A DNA stretch of 64,000 nucleotides from Salinadaptatus halalkaliphilus. Lineage in GTDB: Archaea; Halobacteriota; Halobacteria; Halobacteriales; Natrialbaceae. Numbering within the stretch: position 1 is the stretch's first letter; the number at the start of each line of letters is the position of its first letter. Position numbers and translations under genes: made by a program. Positions 33,847 to 43,512 of the stretch are shown here, in pieces. The stretch is from positions 186,001 to 250,000 of the forward strand of contig NZ_RBZW01000003.1 of assembly GCF_006543045.1 (NCBI RefSeq), read 5' to 3'. The notes under the pieces were generated by a model that made no database searches, had not been told where the DNA came from, and saw nothing but the letters and a program-made list of their open reading frames with translations.

Positions 33847-33905
33847 AATCCCCACCCCATGGTGTTGGGACCGACGGGTTCGATCGTCGTGATCGAGACC
33901 GTCAT

Positions 33906-34157
33906 TTACCGAGCGTCGACCTCCACGTCGTAGTCGTGGATGGTCGGGTTCGCGAGTAGCCGTTCGGCCATCTCGTCTGCGCGCTCGCGCGCGGCGTCGG
34001 CGTCGTCGGCCTCGAGGTCGACCTCGAAGCGGTCGGCCGAGCGCAGGTCCTCGAGTTCGAAGCCGAGTCGCTCCAAGGCCTGCTTGGTGGTCTCGGCTTC
34101 CGGGTCGAGGACGCCGTGTTTGAGTCGGACGGTCACCGTCGCGGTGTAGGCGGTCAT
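33906..34157 (-). CDS. purS: phosphoribosylformylglycinamidine synthase subunit PurS
   Basis: An 83-aa protein. TVRLKHGVLDPEAETTKQAL, LGFELEDLRSADRFEVDLE and LLANPTIHDYDVEV are the conserved blocks of PurS, the small subunit needed to couple PurQ and PurL. Start at MTAYTATVTV (34157). It precedes purQ on the same strand; purL is not in the window. Confidence 0.93.
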   Translation of the reverse strand: MTAYTATVTVRLKHGVLDPEAETTKQALERLGFELEDLRSADRFEVDLEADDADAARERADEMAERLLANPTIHDYDVEVDAR

Positions 34158-34208
34158 CACCTGGAATCCCGTAACCGTGCTCAAAAACGCTTTCGCCTTC
34201 GGTCCGTA

Positions 34209-35477
34209 TTACACGTTCGTGGATACTGCCGGTGCCGGACGACGGGGACGGCACTCGAGTGCGCCCGTGATCCGGTCGGCGGCCCGGCGCGCACCGGCGA
34301 TGTTGCCGGCCAGGGGCCCGACGGTGCCGGCCGCCAGCGCCCCCGTCACGTACACCGGGCTCGCATTCCCACGTTCGTCCCGCCAGGCCAGCGTCTCGTC
34401 GTCGAGGACGGGCATGCCACGGTAGCCGCGCTCGAGGGCGAGGCTGTCGGCGACGCGGTCGACGAACGGATGCTCGAAAACGGGCTCGAAGCCGGTCGCC
34501 AGCACGACGCGGTCGCCGCTACAGTAGCCCCCCTTGGCCAGCAACAATCGAACGCGACCCGCGACGGTTCGGGCCGAGCGAACCTCGCCGTGGCGGATCG
34601 TCAACTCGTCGGCCTCGCGTGCGCTCTCGAGGCGCTCGGCGAGTCGCGGCGGCACCGTCCCATCGTTGCGTGCCTCGCGAACCGTTTCGTACCGAGTCTG
34701 CGAGCCCGGCGGATAGCGGTGGAGCTGCGAGTCGGTGTGGTTCCAGTTGATCCAGCGCGGGTCGGCTTCGATGGCCGCTTCCTCGAGTTCACCCCGCGAG
34801 AGCAACGTCACATCGTCGCCCTCGCACAGACAGAGCGCGAGCTGGGCGGCGGTGATGCCGCCGCCGACGACGATGGTCTCGCCGTCGGTTTCTTCGGGCG
34901 CGCCGTCGCCGTCCCAGACGTGAGCGATGGCCTCGAGGTCTTGGGCCCACGCCGGCCGGTGGTAGCGGCCGCCGTGACCGATCGCGAAGACGCACGTTCG
35001 GACGTGAATGCGTTCGTCGACAGCGTCGCTCGGGGCGTCGACACTGTTGTACGAGGACGAATCGGTCGTCTCGAGGACGAGGCCGGTTTCGTCGGCTGGT
35101 CGGTCGATCGAACGGACGGCGGCCCGTCGATGCAGTGCCGAGAGATCGGTACGCGCGATCACGTCGTCGGCGTAGTCCAGAAACAGCGAGAGCGACGGCC
35201 GGCGCGGATAGCCCTGGGTCGACAGCAGTTCGTCCTCGCGGTCCTGGCCTTCGGCGAAGCTCTCGAGGCCGAACGGATCGGTGCCGACGTGGTGGACGAA
35301 CGTCGACCGGAGCCCCTCCATATCGCAGGCGCGGGCTTTCCGTCGAAACGACGCCAACAGCTGCTCGTTTGGGTCGACGATCAGCACGTCCTCGCGCTGG
35401 AGGTGCGTCTCCTCGAGCAGTCGCTGGGCGAGATAGGTGCCGTGGATGCCGCCGCCGACGATAACGCACTCGAGCAT
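34209..35477 (-). CDS. FAD-dependent oxidoreductase (NAD(P)-binding fold)
   Basis: A 422-aa flavoprotein. The N-terminal FAD motif is VIVGGGIHGTYLAQRL. A second dinucleotide motif, TIVVGGGITAAQLAL, lies near residue 200. The ATG at position 330 motif ATGFEPVFEHP and GALAAGTVGPLAGNIAGAR near the C-terminus are typical of the lysine-N-oxygenase / monooxygenase-like group. The substrate cannot be told. It lies upstream of purS on the same strand (51 nt gap) and is probably separate. Start at MLECVIVGGG. Confidence 0.8.
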   Translation of the reverse strand: MLECVIVGGGIHGTYLAQRLLEETHLQREDVLIVDPNEQLLASFRRKARACDMEGLRSTFVHHVGTDPFGLESFAEGQDREDELLSTQGYPRRPSLSLFLDYADDVIARTDLSALHRRAAVRSIDRPADETGLVLETTDSSSYNSVDAPSDAVDERIHVRTCVFAIGHGGRYHRPAWAQDLEAIAHVWDGDGAPEETDGETIVVGGGITAAQLALCLCEGDDVTLLSRGELEEAAIEADPRWINWNHTDSQLHRYPPGSQTRYETVREARNDGTVPPRLAERLESAREADELTIRHGEVRSARTVAGRVRLLLAKGGYCSGDRVVLATGFEPVFEHPFVDRVADSLALERGYRGMPVLDDETLAWRDERGNASPVYVTGALAAGTVGPLAGNIAGARRAADRITGALECRPRRPAPAVSTNV

Positions 35478-35701
35478 CTACTCGTCGCCTACGACGCGTT
35501 ATTACTTTATAGTTTTGAGTTGTTAATGATGGGCGTGTATCGGTGTTCGTGTTGATACGAAGGCCCGATTCGTCTCGAGTACACACTATCCGTCTCCAGT
35601 GTGCCCGCTGTCCGATCGACGATTCGATCACGAAATCGAGACCGTTCGGGACGTATTGTTGTCGAGTTGACTTTAGGTGGCTGGAGCGCTTCTGGGGCAG
35701 T

Positions 35702-36145
35702 ATGGCCGACGATCGTCCGGTCGTACACCTCTCGACGCCCGCCGTGGTGATCAGCGTCGTCGCGGTGTTGACGGCGCTGGTCGCACTCGCCGCGCTCAAC
35801 ACCGGTCTCGCGGTGATGTTCGGGATCGTCTTGCTCGTCTTCGGGGGCGAATACCTCGAGAACGTCCGGACTGACCTGGGATCGGACGTGGCGGAGCATG
35901 TCGTGACCGAGCCAGCAGACGACGCTGGAGACGCCCTCGAGGTGTTGCGCCAACGATACGCGGCCGGCGAACTCTCCGACGACGCGTTCGAACGCAAGCT
36001 CGAGCGACTCGTCGAGACGGAGACGGTCGCCGACGCCGAACGCCACGTCACGGCGACGGCCGAGGACCTCTCTGGGCGGACAGGCGAGGGAGCGTCCGTC
36101 GGCGACCTCGAGCGCGAACGCGAAACCCAGTTCGACGGCCGATAG
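35702..36145 (+). CDS. SHOCT-domain membrane protein
   Basis: A 147-aa protein with two hydrophobic helices (residues 11-55; VVISVVAVLTALVALAAL and AVMFGIVLLVFGG). A central SHOCT-like segment (ALEVLRQRYAAGELSDDAFERKLERLV) and an acidic tail follow. It converges with the broken feoB gene (10 nt). Function unknown. Confidence 0.75.
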   Translation: MADDRPVVHLSTPAVVISVVAVLTALVALAALNTGLAVMFGIVLLVFGGEYLENVRTDLGSDVAEHVVTEPADDAGDALEVLRQRYAAGELSDDAFERKLERLVETETVADAERHVTATAEDLSGRTGEGASVGDLERERETQFDGR

Positions 36146-36155
36146 GCGCCTGCTG

Positions 36156-37321
36156 TCAGAACAGCAGTGTGCCGACCCACGCGATGACAAGTGCGAAGCC
36201 GATCGCGGCGAGCGCTTGTTGGGCGAGCATCTTCGCGACGAACCGGACAGAGACTTCTCGAGCGACGGTGATCGCGGTCACGAGACAAGGCAGGAGCACG
36301 CCGGCGAGGTAGACAGCGACGAGCACCTGGATCGGCGACAGTGCCGCCATGCCCGCAGTATCGGCGGTCAACAGCGCGATTCCGTCTTTGCGGATCGCCG
36401 CGAGGACGACCGGCAAGGCGGCCTCGGTCGGCAACGCGAACGCGCCCATCGCCGGGGCGAGACCCGTACCCAGACGCTCGAGCGCACCGACGTACTCGAG
36501 CAACGCGGCGACGACGCAGATACCCGCGAAGACCGGCAGCGCCGCCGTCAGGAAGCTCGCGAGCGAGGTCCGAGCTTCCCGCCAGATCGCTCGGGGTCGG
36601 GGCCACTCGAGGAACGTTCGTCGGTCGACCGACAGCGTTGTGGTTCGAGCCTCTGGAGGGGCAATAAGTCGGACGTAAATCAGGGTCGTCGCGGCGAGGA
36701 TGGCGAGGTAGGGGCCGACGAGCCACGGCATGCCGACGGCGGCAAAGACCGCGAGCGTCGCGGGGAACTGGTAGGAACAGGCCGCGCCGAACGAAATCGC
36801 GGAGATGGTCGTACACCGCGTACAGTCCGAACAGCTGCGGGTGCTGGTCACCGCGGGGACGTTACAGCCAAAGCCCATCACGACCCGGACGAGGTCGCGA
36901 CCGGTCAGCCCGACCCGTCGCATGATCGGGTGCAAGGCGGTCGTCACTCGCGTCACGAGGCCGCAGGCCTTGTACGCGCCCATAAAGAGCGCGAAGATGA
37001 GCATCGTCGGTAACGCCCAGACGAACAGAAACGGCCCCATCGCGAGCAGTCCGTACTCGCCGCCGATGACGGCCGCGAGCGGTCCTGGAAGCGTCTGGGC
37101 CCAGCCGACTGCCGGCTCGAGAGCCGCACCGACGATCGGATCGAGTTCCCCGGCGTGTCGACGATATTGAGGCCGCCGGTTCGATAGCGTTCGCTCGAGA
37201 CCGTCGATCCGCCGACGTTCTCGTCGGTCGGCATCGTGCCCGTCAGCCCGGCCGCGAGCGCCGATTTCCCGACGCTTTCCTTGCCGACCAGGGCGACGCG
37301 GTCGCGGTCAGTGTCGCTCAT
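36156..37321 (-). pseudogene. feoB: FeoB ferrous iron transporter, internally deleted and frameshifted
   Basis: The first 58 codons (37148-37321) encode the start of the G domain: VALVGKESVGKS (Walker A), then NIVDTPG (G3). The frame then changes at about 37148 and continues as ELDPIVGAALEPAVGW, followed by the membrane part. That part includes GFGCNVPAVTSTRSCSD, the FeoB gate motif, down to the stop at 36156. About 250 residues (G4, G5, GDI helices and first helices) are missing compared with normal FeoB of about 640. The gene is unlikely to transport iron. A short upstream frame overlaps its start (ATGA), like an operon partner relic. Confidence 0.82.
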
Positions 37322-37446
37322 TCGTCGCCGTCTCCCCGCTGTGTCGGCCAGTTTGGTGTCGGTACCTCGAGCCGTCGTCGCGACAGGCGGCCACCGCGAC
37401 AGCCGCCGTTGTATCGGTGCATGCTCGAGTCGATATCGACGGCCAG

Positions 37447-37488
37447 ATTTAATAATATTTTTGGATGGAATAATAACTACTATTATCC
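37447..37488. promoter_or_regulatory. promoter and palindromic site upstream of the COG0523 GTPase
   Basis: An AT-rich box TTTAATAATATTT (37448-37460) could be the TATA element. A near-palindrome GGAATAATA-ACTAC-TATTATCC lies at 37467-37488, 21 nt before the start codon. TTTAATAATATT is also present ahead of the truncated flavoprotein (about 39872-39884). These may be metal-responsive operators. Confidence 0.4.
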
Positions 37489-37509
37489 ACGGGGTGTTGT
37501 TGGTAACTG

Positions 37510-38871
37510 ATGGGAGACGATACGACTCCAGTGACGGTGTTGTCCGGAACGCTCGGTGCGGGCAAGACGACCGTGCTGAACCACGTATTAGCCGAGAGCG
37601 ACCGCGATCTAGCCGTACTCGTCAACGACATGGGCGAGGTCAACGTCGACGCCGACCGGGTCGCCGAATCCTCCGACATCACCGACGAGGACGAGGAACT
37701 GATCGAACTCTCGAACGGCTGTATCTGCTGTGAACTGCGCGGCGATCTGCTCGACGCCATCGGCGAACTTACCCGCGACCACGACCGGGAGTTCGACGCC
37801 ATCGTCGTCGAATCGACCGGCGTCGCCGAGCCGCTGCCGGTCGCCCAGACACTGACGCTTGGCTTCGATCAGTCCGATCTTGACCCCACGGAATTCTACG
37901 AGGAAACCGGTATCGAACCGCTCGAGAACTGCCATCTCGATACGACCGTCACCGTCGTCGACGCCCACCAGTTCGACGCGGCGATGGAATCCGACGAGAT
38001 TCTCGACGACGATGGGACCGAAAAGCACCTCGGCAACTTGCTCGTCGAGCAAGTCGAGTTCTGTGACGTCTTGCTCTTGAACAAGTGCGATCTCGTCGAC
38101 GAGACGACCCTCGCCGAGATCGAATCCACCCTCGAGGTGCTCCAGCCCCGAGCCGAGATCGTTCGGACGGAACACGGCCGCATCGAGCCCGAGGCGATCG
38201 TCGAAACCGACCGATTCGACTTCGAGGACGCGAGCCGGTCGGCTGGCTGGATCCAAGAACTCGAGGAGCCCCACGAGTCGGCCGAGGAGGAACACGGCGT
38301 CACCTCGTTCGTCTTCGAGGCGCGCCGGCCCTTCCACCCCGAGCGCTTCGCCGACCTCCTCGACGCGTTCCCCGACGAGGTCGTCCGCTCGAAAGGTCAT
38401 TTCTGGATCGCGGGTGGCGAGGCCGAACGCAGTGAGGCCTCAGATCGAGCGAGCGGTGGAACCGCGAGCCGCGAGGACGAGGCGCTGACGGTCAACGTCG
38501 CCGGCCAGTCGATCCGGATCGCCCCTGGCGGCACCTGGATCGACGCCCTGCCAGCCGACGAACGCGAGGCACAGCTCGAGGCGAATCCCGAGCTCGAGGA
38601 GGGCTGGCACGAGCGCTGGGGCGACCGAAGCGTTGGCCTCGTCGTCATCGGTGTCGAGATGGATCACGAGACGCTCCGTGGCGATCTCGAGGACTGTCTC
38701 CTGACCGACGACGAACTGGACGAGGACTGGTCGAGCTACGAGGACCGGTTCCCGACGTTCGAACACCCCGGGGAAGACGCGCCAGACGAGGCGGAATCGA
38801 CCGAGGACGCAACGGCCGAGACGACGGCCGACGACCACGACAGCCACGAAGAGATCGGTCTCGCGGACTGA
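37510..38871 (+). CDS. COG0523 GTPase (CobW/ZNG-type metallochaperone)
   Basis: A 453-aa GTPase. Walker A is GTLGAGKTT at residues 13-21. The metal-binding CxCC motif is CICC at 71-74. IVVESTGVAEP is the Walker B/switch and NKCD near residue 195 is the base-specificity motif. A CobW C-terminal domain follows, then a low-complexity Asp/Glu tail. These proteins deliver zinc (or cobalt) to target enzymes, often under zinc shortage. Start at the ATG at 37510, 21 nt after the palindromic site. Confidence 0.9.
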   Translation: MGDDTTPVTVLSGTLGAGKTTVLNHVLAESDRDLAVLVNDMGEVNVDADRVAESSDITDEDEELIELSNGCICCELRGDLLDAIGELTRDHDREFDAIVVESTGVAEPLPVAQTLTLGFDQSDLDPTEFYEETGIEPLENCHLDTTVTVVDAHQFDAAMESDEILDDDGTEKHLGNLLVEQVEFCDVLLLNKCDLVDETTLAEIESTLEVLQPRAEIVRTEHGRIEPEAIVETDRFDFEDASRSAGWIQELEEPHESAEEEHGVTSFVFEARRPFHPERFADLLDAFPDEVVRSKGHFWIAGGEAERSEASDRASGGTASREDEALTVNVAGQSIRIAPGGTWIDALPADEREAQLEANPELEEGWHERWGDRSVGLVVIGVEMDHETLRGDLEDCLLTDDELDEDWSSYEDRFPTFEHPGEDAPDEAESTEDATAETTADDHDSHEEIGLAD

Positions 38872-38891
38872 CCGACGAGGTGACGACTCGA

Positions 38892-39107
38892 GTGACCACA
38901 CACGACACCGACGATCCAGACGCAGCCGGACCGGCGAGCGAGCCGCCCGAACGCGACGTCTCGACGTGCTATCAGGCCTACCTCGAGTGCAACGACCATC
39001 GACCGGATAGCTGTACTATCTATTCGGAGCTGACGGCCGCGACGGCCCGGACACGCTGGATCAAAGCCGACGAGGATGCGTTCGTCTCGCGCGAAGAGAT
39101 GCGATAG
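38892..39107 (+). CDS. small acidic protein downstream of the COG0523 gene
   Basis: A 71-aa protein (start GTG at 38892, with GAGGTG about 9 nt upstream; GTG at 38880 would add 4 residues). It contains STCYQAYLECNDHRPDSC, three cysteines of which two are near each other and could hold metal. Ending ARTRWIKADEDAFVSREEMR. It is probably co-transcribed with the GTPase (20 nt apart), so it may be involved in metal handling. Unknown. Confidence 0.6.
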   Translation: MTTHDTDDPDAAGPASEPPERDVSTCYQAYLECNDHRPDSCTIYSELTAATARTRWIKADEDAFVSREEMR

Positions 39108-39168
39108 TCCGGGACACCGATCGATCAGTTCGACTCCCCCACACAACCACCGACCACATGTCGACTCA

Positions 39169-39275
39169 TACTGTTGGACAGAACTATTCAATGATCGGTC
39201 GCAGTACTGCGGCCGCCACCGTAAGGACGGCCGCGAATTCGCGACCGACGTTTCACTGACTTCTGTCCGACAGTA
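39169..39275. repeat. 107-bp inverted-repeat element (IS630-like MITE)
   Basis: TACTGTTGGACAGAA at 39169-39183 is inverted as TTCTGTCCGACAGTA at 39261-39275 (14 of 15). The ends are TA, the target of IS630/Tc1 elements, and TACTGTCGG is shared with the right end of the IS630 at 20170-21122. The interior has no gene. The stop of the neighbouring flavoprotein frame lies within this element. Confidence 0.6.
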
Positions 39276-39840
39276 TCACTACCAGACCGCTGTCACGCCG
39301 GCCATTTCGGCCACGCGATGACACGACGCGATCGACCGACGAGATGTGGACGGCGTGGGAGCTGGCTGGAATCGAGCCGTCGGACGGATACTGGAACTGC
39401 CCCGCGGCCCAGACGACGTAGTCGCTCGTGATCGTCCCGTCGGCGGTCTCGAGCGCGAAGCCGGAGCCGTCGGCGTCGGTCGCTGGCCCGGGCGAGACGG
39501 ACTCGACATCGACTCCAGTTCGAACGGGCAAGTCGTGAAACTCGGAGACGGCCTCGAGATAGGCGGCGTACTGGTCTCCGGTCGGATGCTCGCGATCGAG
39601 TGCAAACGCGGGCGAGGTATCGGGCGTGATCGCGTTCAGGTCACGGGCGCCGAAGGCGTTGGCCGGAAACGACGGCGTCAATAGTCGCATCTCGGCCGGC
39701 CACTGGCGAAACGACGCGCCGATGCAATCGCGCTCGAGGACGATGGAATCGACCTCGAGATGGTCGATAGCGACCGCCGTCCCGATACCGGCCGGTCCGG
39801 CACCAACGATCGCAACGTCGTAATCGAAACCACTGCTCAT
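39253..39840 (-). pseudogene. C-terminally truncated FAD-dependent oxidoreductase
   Basis: The frame begins MSSGFDYDVAIVGAGPAGIG, with the FAD motif, then ASFRQWPAEMRLLTPSFPANAF, as in flavin-containing monooxygenase-like enzymes. Homology ends after SHAVHISSVD (about residue 168). The remaining codons run into the inverted-repeat element, and intact members are about 370-400 aa. The second NAD(P)-binding domain is lost, so activity is unlikely. It may once have been partner of the COG0523 gene on the other side. Confidence 0.75.
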
Positions 39841-40031
39841 GAACAATGCGTAGGTCGCGACTGTTTTAATAATATTGGCTCAAAAATTACTAACATACAG
39901 TATTGAGTTGTTGTGATGTAGTGTGGTGTACAGTCGCTTGCAAGCCCGAGAAAGAAAGCAGGACTTTTCACCGGGCATAGACTGGAATCCATACTGATGC
40001 ATCGACGTACGCTCGAGCGGAGGTGGCCCCG

Positions 40032-40982
40032 ATGACGACCGACCTGACCGAAATTACGGTTATTGGAGACGACGACACGGGGCTGGTTGCCCGTGTGACC
40101 AGCCTCCTGTTCGAGCGCGGGATCAACATCGAGGACATGGACCAGGCGGTTCGTGACGACGTCTTTCGGATGTATCTCGCGGTCGATACCTCGGAGATGG
40201 TCTGTACCGAGGCTACCCTGCGCGAGGACCTTCACGATCTGGGTGCGGATCTCGGATTGGACGTCCAGGTCCGGTTCCCGGCCGACCGCGAGACCCAGCA
40301 GATCGCCGTCCTCGTCACCAAGGAGAGCCACTGCCTCGAGGCGCTGTTCGAGGCGTGGGCCAACGACGAACTCGGCGCGGATATCGGCGTGGTCATCGGC
40401 AACCACGACGATCTCCAGCCGCTTGCCCAACACTACGATGTCCCCTTCCACGACATCGGCGACGAGTCGGGCCAGCAAAACGAGGACGAGCTGCTCGAGT
40501 TACTCGCCGAGTACAACGCCGACCTGATCGTGCTGGCGCGGTACATGCGCATTCTCAGCCCGAACGTCGTCTTCCGGTACGAGGACCGGATCATCAACGT
40601 CCATCCCTCCTTGCTACCGGCCTTCCCCGGCGCCGAGGCATACCGCCAGGCGGTCGAGGAGGGGGTCCGCGTCGCTGGCGTCACCGCCCACTACGTGACG
40701 ACGGACCTCGACCAGGGCCCGATCATCACCCAACGCGCATTCGATGTCCCCGACGACGCCGACGCGGCGGAGATGAAACGCCGCGGACAGCCCTTGGAAG
40801 CCGACGCCCTGCTCGATGCCGTTCGGTTGCACCTAAGCGGTGATATCTCGGTCCACCGCGGACGGACATCCGTTCGGGCCGCAGGTACCGAGTACCAACT
40901 CGGACTCCCCGACGAGGTAGACGATATTACACCGGATCGGCCGGTCGATGGTATCGGGAGTGCAGTTGCCGACGATCAGTAG
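40032..40982 (+). CDS. purU: formyltetrahydrofolate deformylase PurU-like
   Basis: A 316-aa protein. N-terminal ACT domain at residues 8-80 (ITVIGDDDTGLVARVTSLL), then a formyl-transferase fold. GNHDDLQPLAQHYDVPFHDI, LARYMRILSP, INVHPSLLPAFPGAEAYRQA and GVTAHYVTTDLDQGPIITQ are diagnostic; the catalytic Asn-His-Asp set is INVHPS and the Asp in TDLDQGP. It releases formate from 10-formyl-THF, which supplies purine synthesis or balances one-carbon pools. Start at the ATG at 40032, with GGAGGTG 8 nt upstream. The last 40 residues are an extra acidic tail. Confidence 0.9.
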   Translation: MTTDLTEITVIGDDDTGLVARVTSLLFERGINIEDMDQAVRDDVFRMYLAVDTSEMVCTEATLREDLHDLGADLGLDVQVRFPADRETQQIAVLVTKESHCLEALFEAWANDELGADIGVVIGNHDDLQPLAQHYDVPFHDIGDESGQQNEDELLELLAEYNADLIVLARYMRILSPNVVFRYEDRIINVHPSLLPAFPGAEAYRQAVEEGVRVAGVTAHYVTTDLDQGPIITQRAFDVPDDADAAEMKRRGQPLEADALLDAVRLHLSGDISVHRGRTSVRAAGTEYQLGLPDEVDDITPDRPVDGIGSAVADDQ

Positions 40983-41183
40983 AGAGTAAATTCCACCATT
41001 TGTTCGGTTGGAATATTTTAACCTGTCCAAAACGGATGCGTTATCGGATAGAACGAGTTAATATGTCCACCACTGCCCGAGTTATGAGTAAAAACAGCAC
41101 ATAATACGATTTCTGGTGTCCAGTTGGTCGCTCTATTGAGTTATTTCGGAACGTTCTTAAACATCGACTTCGAAGCCGTAGAT

Positions 41184-41357
41184 ATGACTCCCAATGTGGG
41201 ATCGGTCGGACGGGAATCGGCAGACGACCGTGACGTGGTTACAGCAGTCGACGAGATCGACGGTCGAGACCATCTCGTCATCGCTGATCTCACGCAGGAC
41301 GAAGCGTGGCTCTCCGCAGCCGAGTGCGACGCCACGTCGCTCGAGGAGTGGCAGTAA
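41184..41357 (+). CDS. DUF7556-like small protein
   Basis: A 57-aa acidic protein, DVVTAVDEIDGRDHLVIADLTQDEAWLSAAE..., resembling a small haloarchaeal family (DUF7556) with no known function. Start ATG at 41184; the frame upstream is poor coding. It is alone in an AT-rich stretch. Confidence 0.6.
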   Translation: MTPNVGSVGRESADDRDVVTAVDEIDGRDHLVIADLTQDEAWLSAAECDATSLEEWQ

Positions 41358-41445
41358 CACGTCTCGTACCCGACGGGAGCTATGTGGGGCGTCTCTGACT
41401 AGCCGAGGCGTGTCGAATCGATCGGCAGAAACCGTGTCGCTCGAG

Positions 41446-41604
41446 TTACTGACTCCATTTCTCGAGACAGTTCTCGTCACAAAAGTGGCGGTGAACGGCC
41501 GTTCCGTCTTCGATGGAGGTTACGACTCGCCGTTCGTTCGAGTCGCCGATCGGTGCTGTACACTGTTCGCATCGGTGTGAGTCCTCGTCCGTCGAATCAG
41601 CCAT
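41446..41604 (-). CDS. 52-aa zinc-finger protein
   Basis: Direct translation from the ATG at 41604 gives MADSTDEDSHRCEQC, a middle segment (TAPIGDSNERRVVTSIED) and HFCDENCLEKWSQ. Two knuckles, CEQC and CDENC, together with neighbouring His form a plausible zinc ribbon, as in many small haloarchaeal proteins. Codon use and acidity fit real coding. It is convergent with the DUF7556-like gene. Confidence 0.65.
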   Translation of the reverse strand: MADSTDEDSHRCEQCTAPIGDSNERRVVTSIEDGTAVHRHFCDENCLEKWSQ

Positions 41605-41732
41605 TATCCATAGGTAGGACGAGAGCTACTTGAACGAACCTGTTGCGGCGGTATCGACCACCGACGGTCATGGATCCGCCACTCGAAACTGGTTCGGACT
41701 GCTAGATACGAAACGAGAGCCGAATCGACGGT

Positions 41733-41945
41733 TCAGTCGGCGTCGCCGACGTCTGCCTCGAGCGTCGGACCGTCGTTCGGGGTCGCGTGTAGCTGCTCGG
41801 TCCACGTCTCGGAGATCACCGGGGCAAGGGCCAGAAATGTGACGAACGCGACGAACAGTGCCAGAAAGATGCTGGCAACGCCGGCGATAGCGATTGTCGG
41901 GTCGAACGGAACGATGCTCGCTGTGACGATACTGGCGAGGGTCAT
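41733..41945 (-). CDS. small two-helix membrane protein
   Basis: A 70-aa protein with two hydrophobic stretches (TLASIVTASIVPFDPTIAIA and VASIFLALFVAFVTFLALAP) and an acidic tail. Nothing identifies a function. Start at the ATG at 41945. Confidence 0.55.
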   Translation of the reverse strand: MTLASIVTASIVPFDPTIAIAGVASIFLALFVAFVTFLALAPVISETWTEQLHATPNDGPTLEADVGDAD

Positions 41946-42115
41946 GTGGGGTCAATCGTATCTCTCAACCCCCGCCATATGAGGATTTCTGTTTCGGTCG
42001 AGTGCGGCTCGATATCGCGCTGCTCGAGGGCTGTGGCGTGTCAACAACACGTTCGGAATGTGGTATCTAGTCAGTCGCTATCGAGGGCAAAGATACCGAT
42101 ATCGGTCGTCGACGT

Positions 42116-43180
42116 TTAGAGTCGGCGAACGGCACCGATTGCACTCGAGAGCGGTGGGGCGTCGAACCACTCCTCACCGGTGTAGGCGTTGGTGCCGGCA
42201 CAGTAGAGATCACGAGCCGTCTCGAGAACGGACGCCTCGAGTGACACCGGATCGGTCTCACACAGCGATTTCCAGTCGGCGACATCGGTCCGCTTTGCCT
42301 CGGCTTTGGCGGCTTCGACGGCCTGGACCCACTCGGGCTGGGTACGTTTGTGATACTGTCGAAGCACTTCTTTCGAGAGTTGCGTCCCTTCGTAGCTAAA
42401 GCGGTTCTCGTCGAAGGTACCCACGACGTCAGCTACCCGAAGCTCGCCGTCGACGTAGAGACATTCGATCTTGCCGTCCTCGTGTTTCAGACCGGCCTGC
42501 TGGGCGCGATCGGTAAGCACGCGGTTGACCTCGCGTGCGAGCGTCTCGAGGTCGTCGATCGAGGCTAAACCGGCGATGGCGTCGGCTTCCTCGCGCTCGA
42601 GATAGCGATCGCTTTCCTCGTACTTCGTGGAGAACTCGACGATCGGTTCCGCGAGGTCGACGGCGTCGTCGGGCCAGCGATCGAATCCGAGGTCGTGGTC
42701 GGCCGGCTCCGTCCGCTGGCGAAGACTCGAGCCCACGGGGACGCGATTCCGAAAGACGATCTCGAGGGGGATCAGGTAGTTATCGGCGGCCGCGTCGTGA
42801 TAGTGGTCGTAATCATACTCCCGGCCATCGTTTGGCAGGTCGGGGACCTGCGTCAGGGCGATCGCCATTTCTCGTGGCGGCTCGGTCGTTTCGGCGAGCG
42901 AGACGACCTGTCTTTCCTCGGCGGTGCCCGCGGAATCGCTCGAGCGCGCATTCGCGGCTGGATCGACGACGCCCCGGTAATGGGTCGGGATGTCGTCGGC
43001 TTCTAGCAGCTCGAAGTTGTACGCCCCCATCGTACAGAGACTCGCGCCTTTCTGCGGGATCTGATCGGGCATTTTCCCCCAGTCGAACACGGAGTAATCG
43101 TCGGTGAAGATGAACGCGCCGCGACCAAGACTGTCGGCTGTTGGCGACGTTTCGACGCGAAATTCCTTGACGCTCGTCAC
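42116..43180 (-). CDS. purC: SAICAR synthetase PurC
   Basis: A 354-aa enzyme that joins aspartate to CAIR in purine synthesis. The N-terminal [20 protein letters not shown] and the later [23 protein letters not shown] motifs are the family's nucleotide- and substrate-binding blocks. [18 protein letters not shown] is also typical. The start is a GTG at 43180 (TSVKEFRV follows). It is longer than bacterial PurC by an acidic internal stretch, as in other haloarchaea. It is divergent from the transducer gene. Confidence 0.9.
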   Translation of the reverse strand: MTSVKEFRVETSPTADSLGRGAFIFTDDYSVFDWGKMPDQIPQKGASLCTMGAYNFELLEADDIPTHYRGVVDPAANARSSDSAGTAEERQVVSLAETTEPPREMAIALTQVPDLPNDGREYDYDHYHDAAADNYLIPLEIVFRNRVPVGSSLRQRTEPADHDLGFDRWPDDAVDLAEPIVEFSTKYEESDRYLEREEADAIAGLASIDDLETLAREVNRVLTDRAQQAGLKHEDGKIECLYVDGELRVADVVGTFDENRFSYEGTQLSKEVLRQYHKRTQPEWVQAVEAAKAEAKRTDVADWKSLCETDPVSLEASVLETARDLYCAGTNAYTGEEWFDAPPLSSAIGAVRRL

Positions 43181-43512
43181 AGCTGCCACCTCGAAGTGGG
43201 CCGATCGCCATCGTTCATACCCCAACTCCCGGCGTGGTGATCCAAGAAGGTTTCAGTATCAACTCGGGGGCTGGCGGACTCGAGTCTCACTGCCTGTATT
43301 GAACCGCTCATCAAGTTGACCAGGTGTGGGGACAACTGCAGCGGGGGAGACACCGATCGCACAGCTGCCGCCCGACCAGGAGTACAACGACTTCTGGGGA
43401 CGTATCGTATCGACGAGGAGCCCGGCGCATTTGCCCGGACACGGTCTGCAGCCACGTATTAGCGCGAGCGGGGCCACAAACTCTTTTGTATGACAGGAAA
43501 ATTTCTCGAGAA

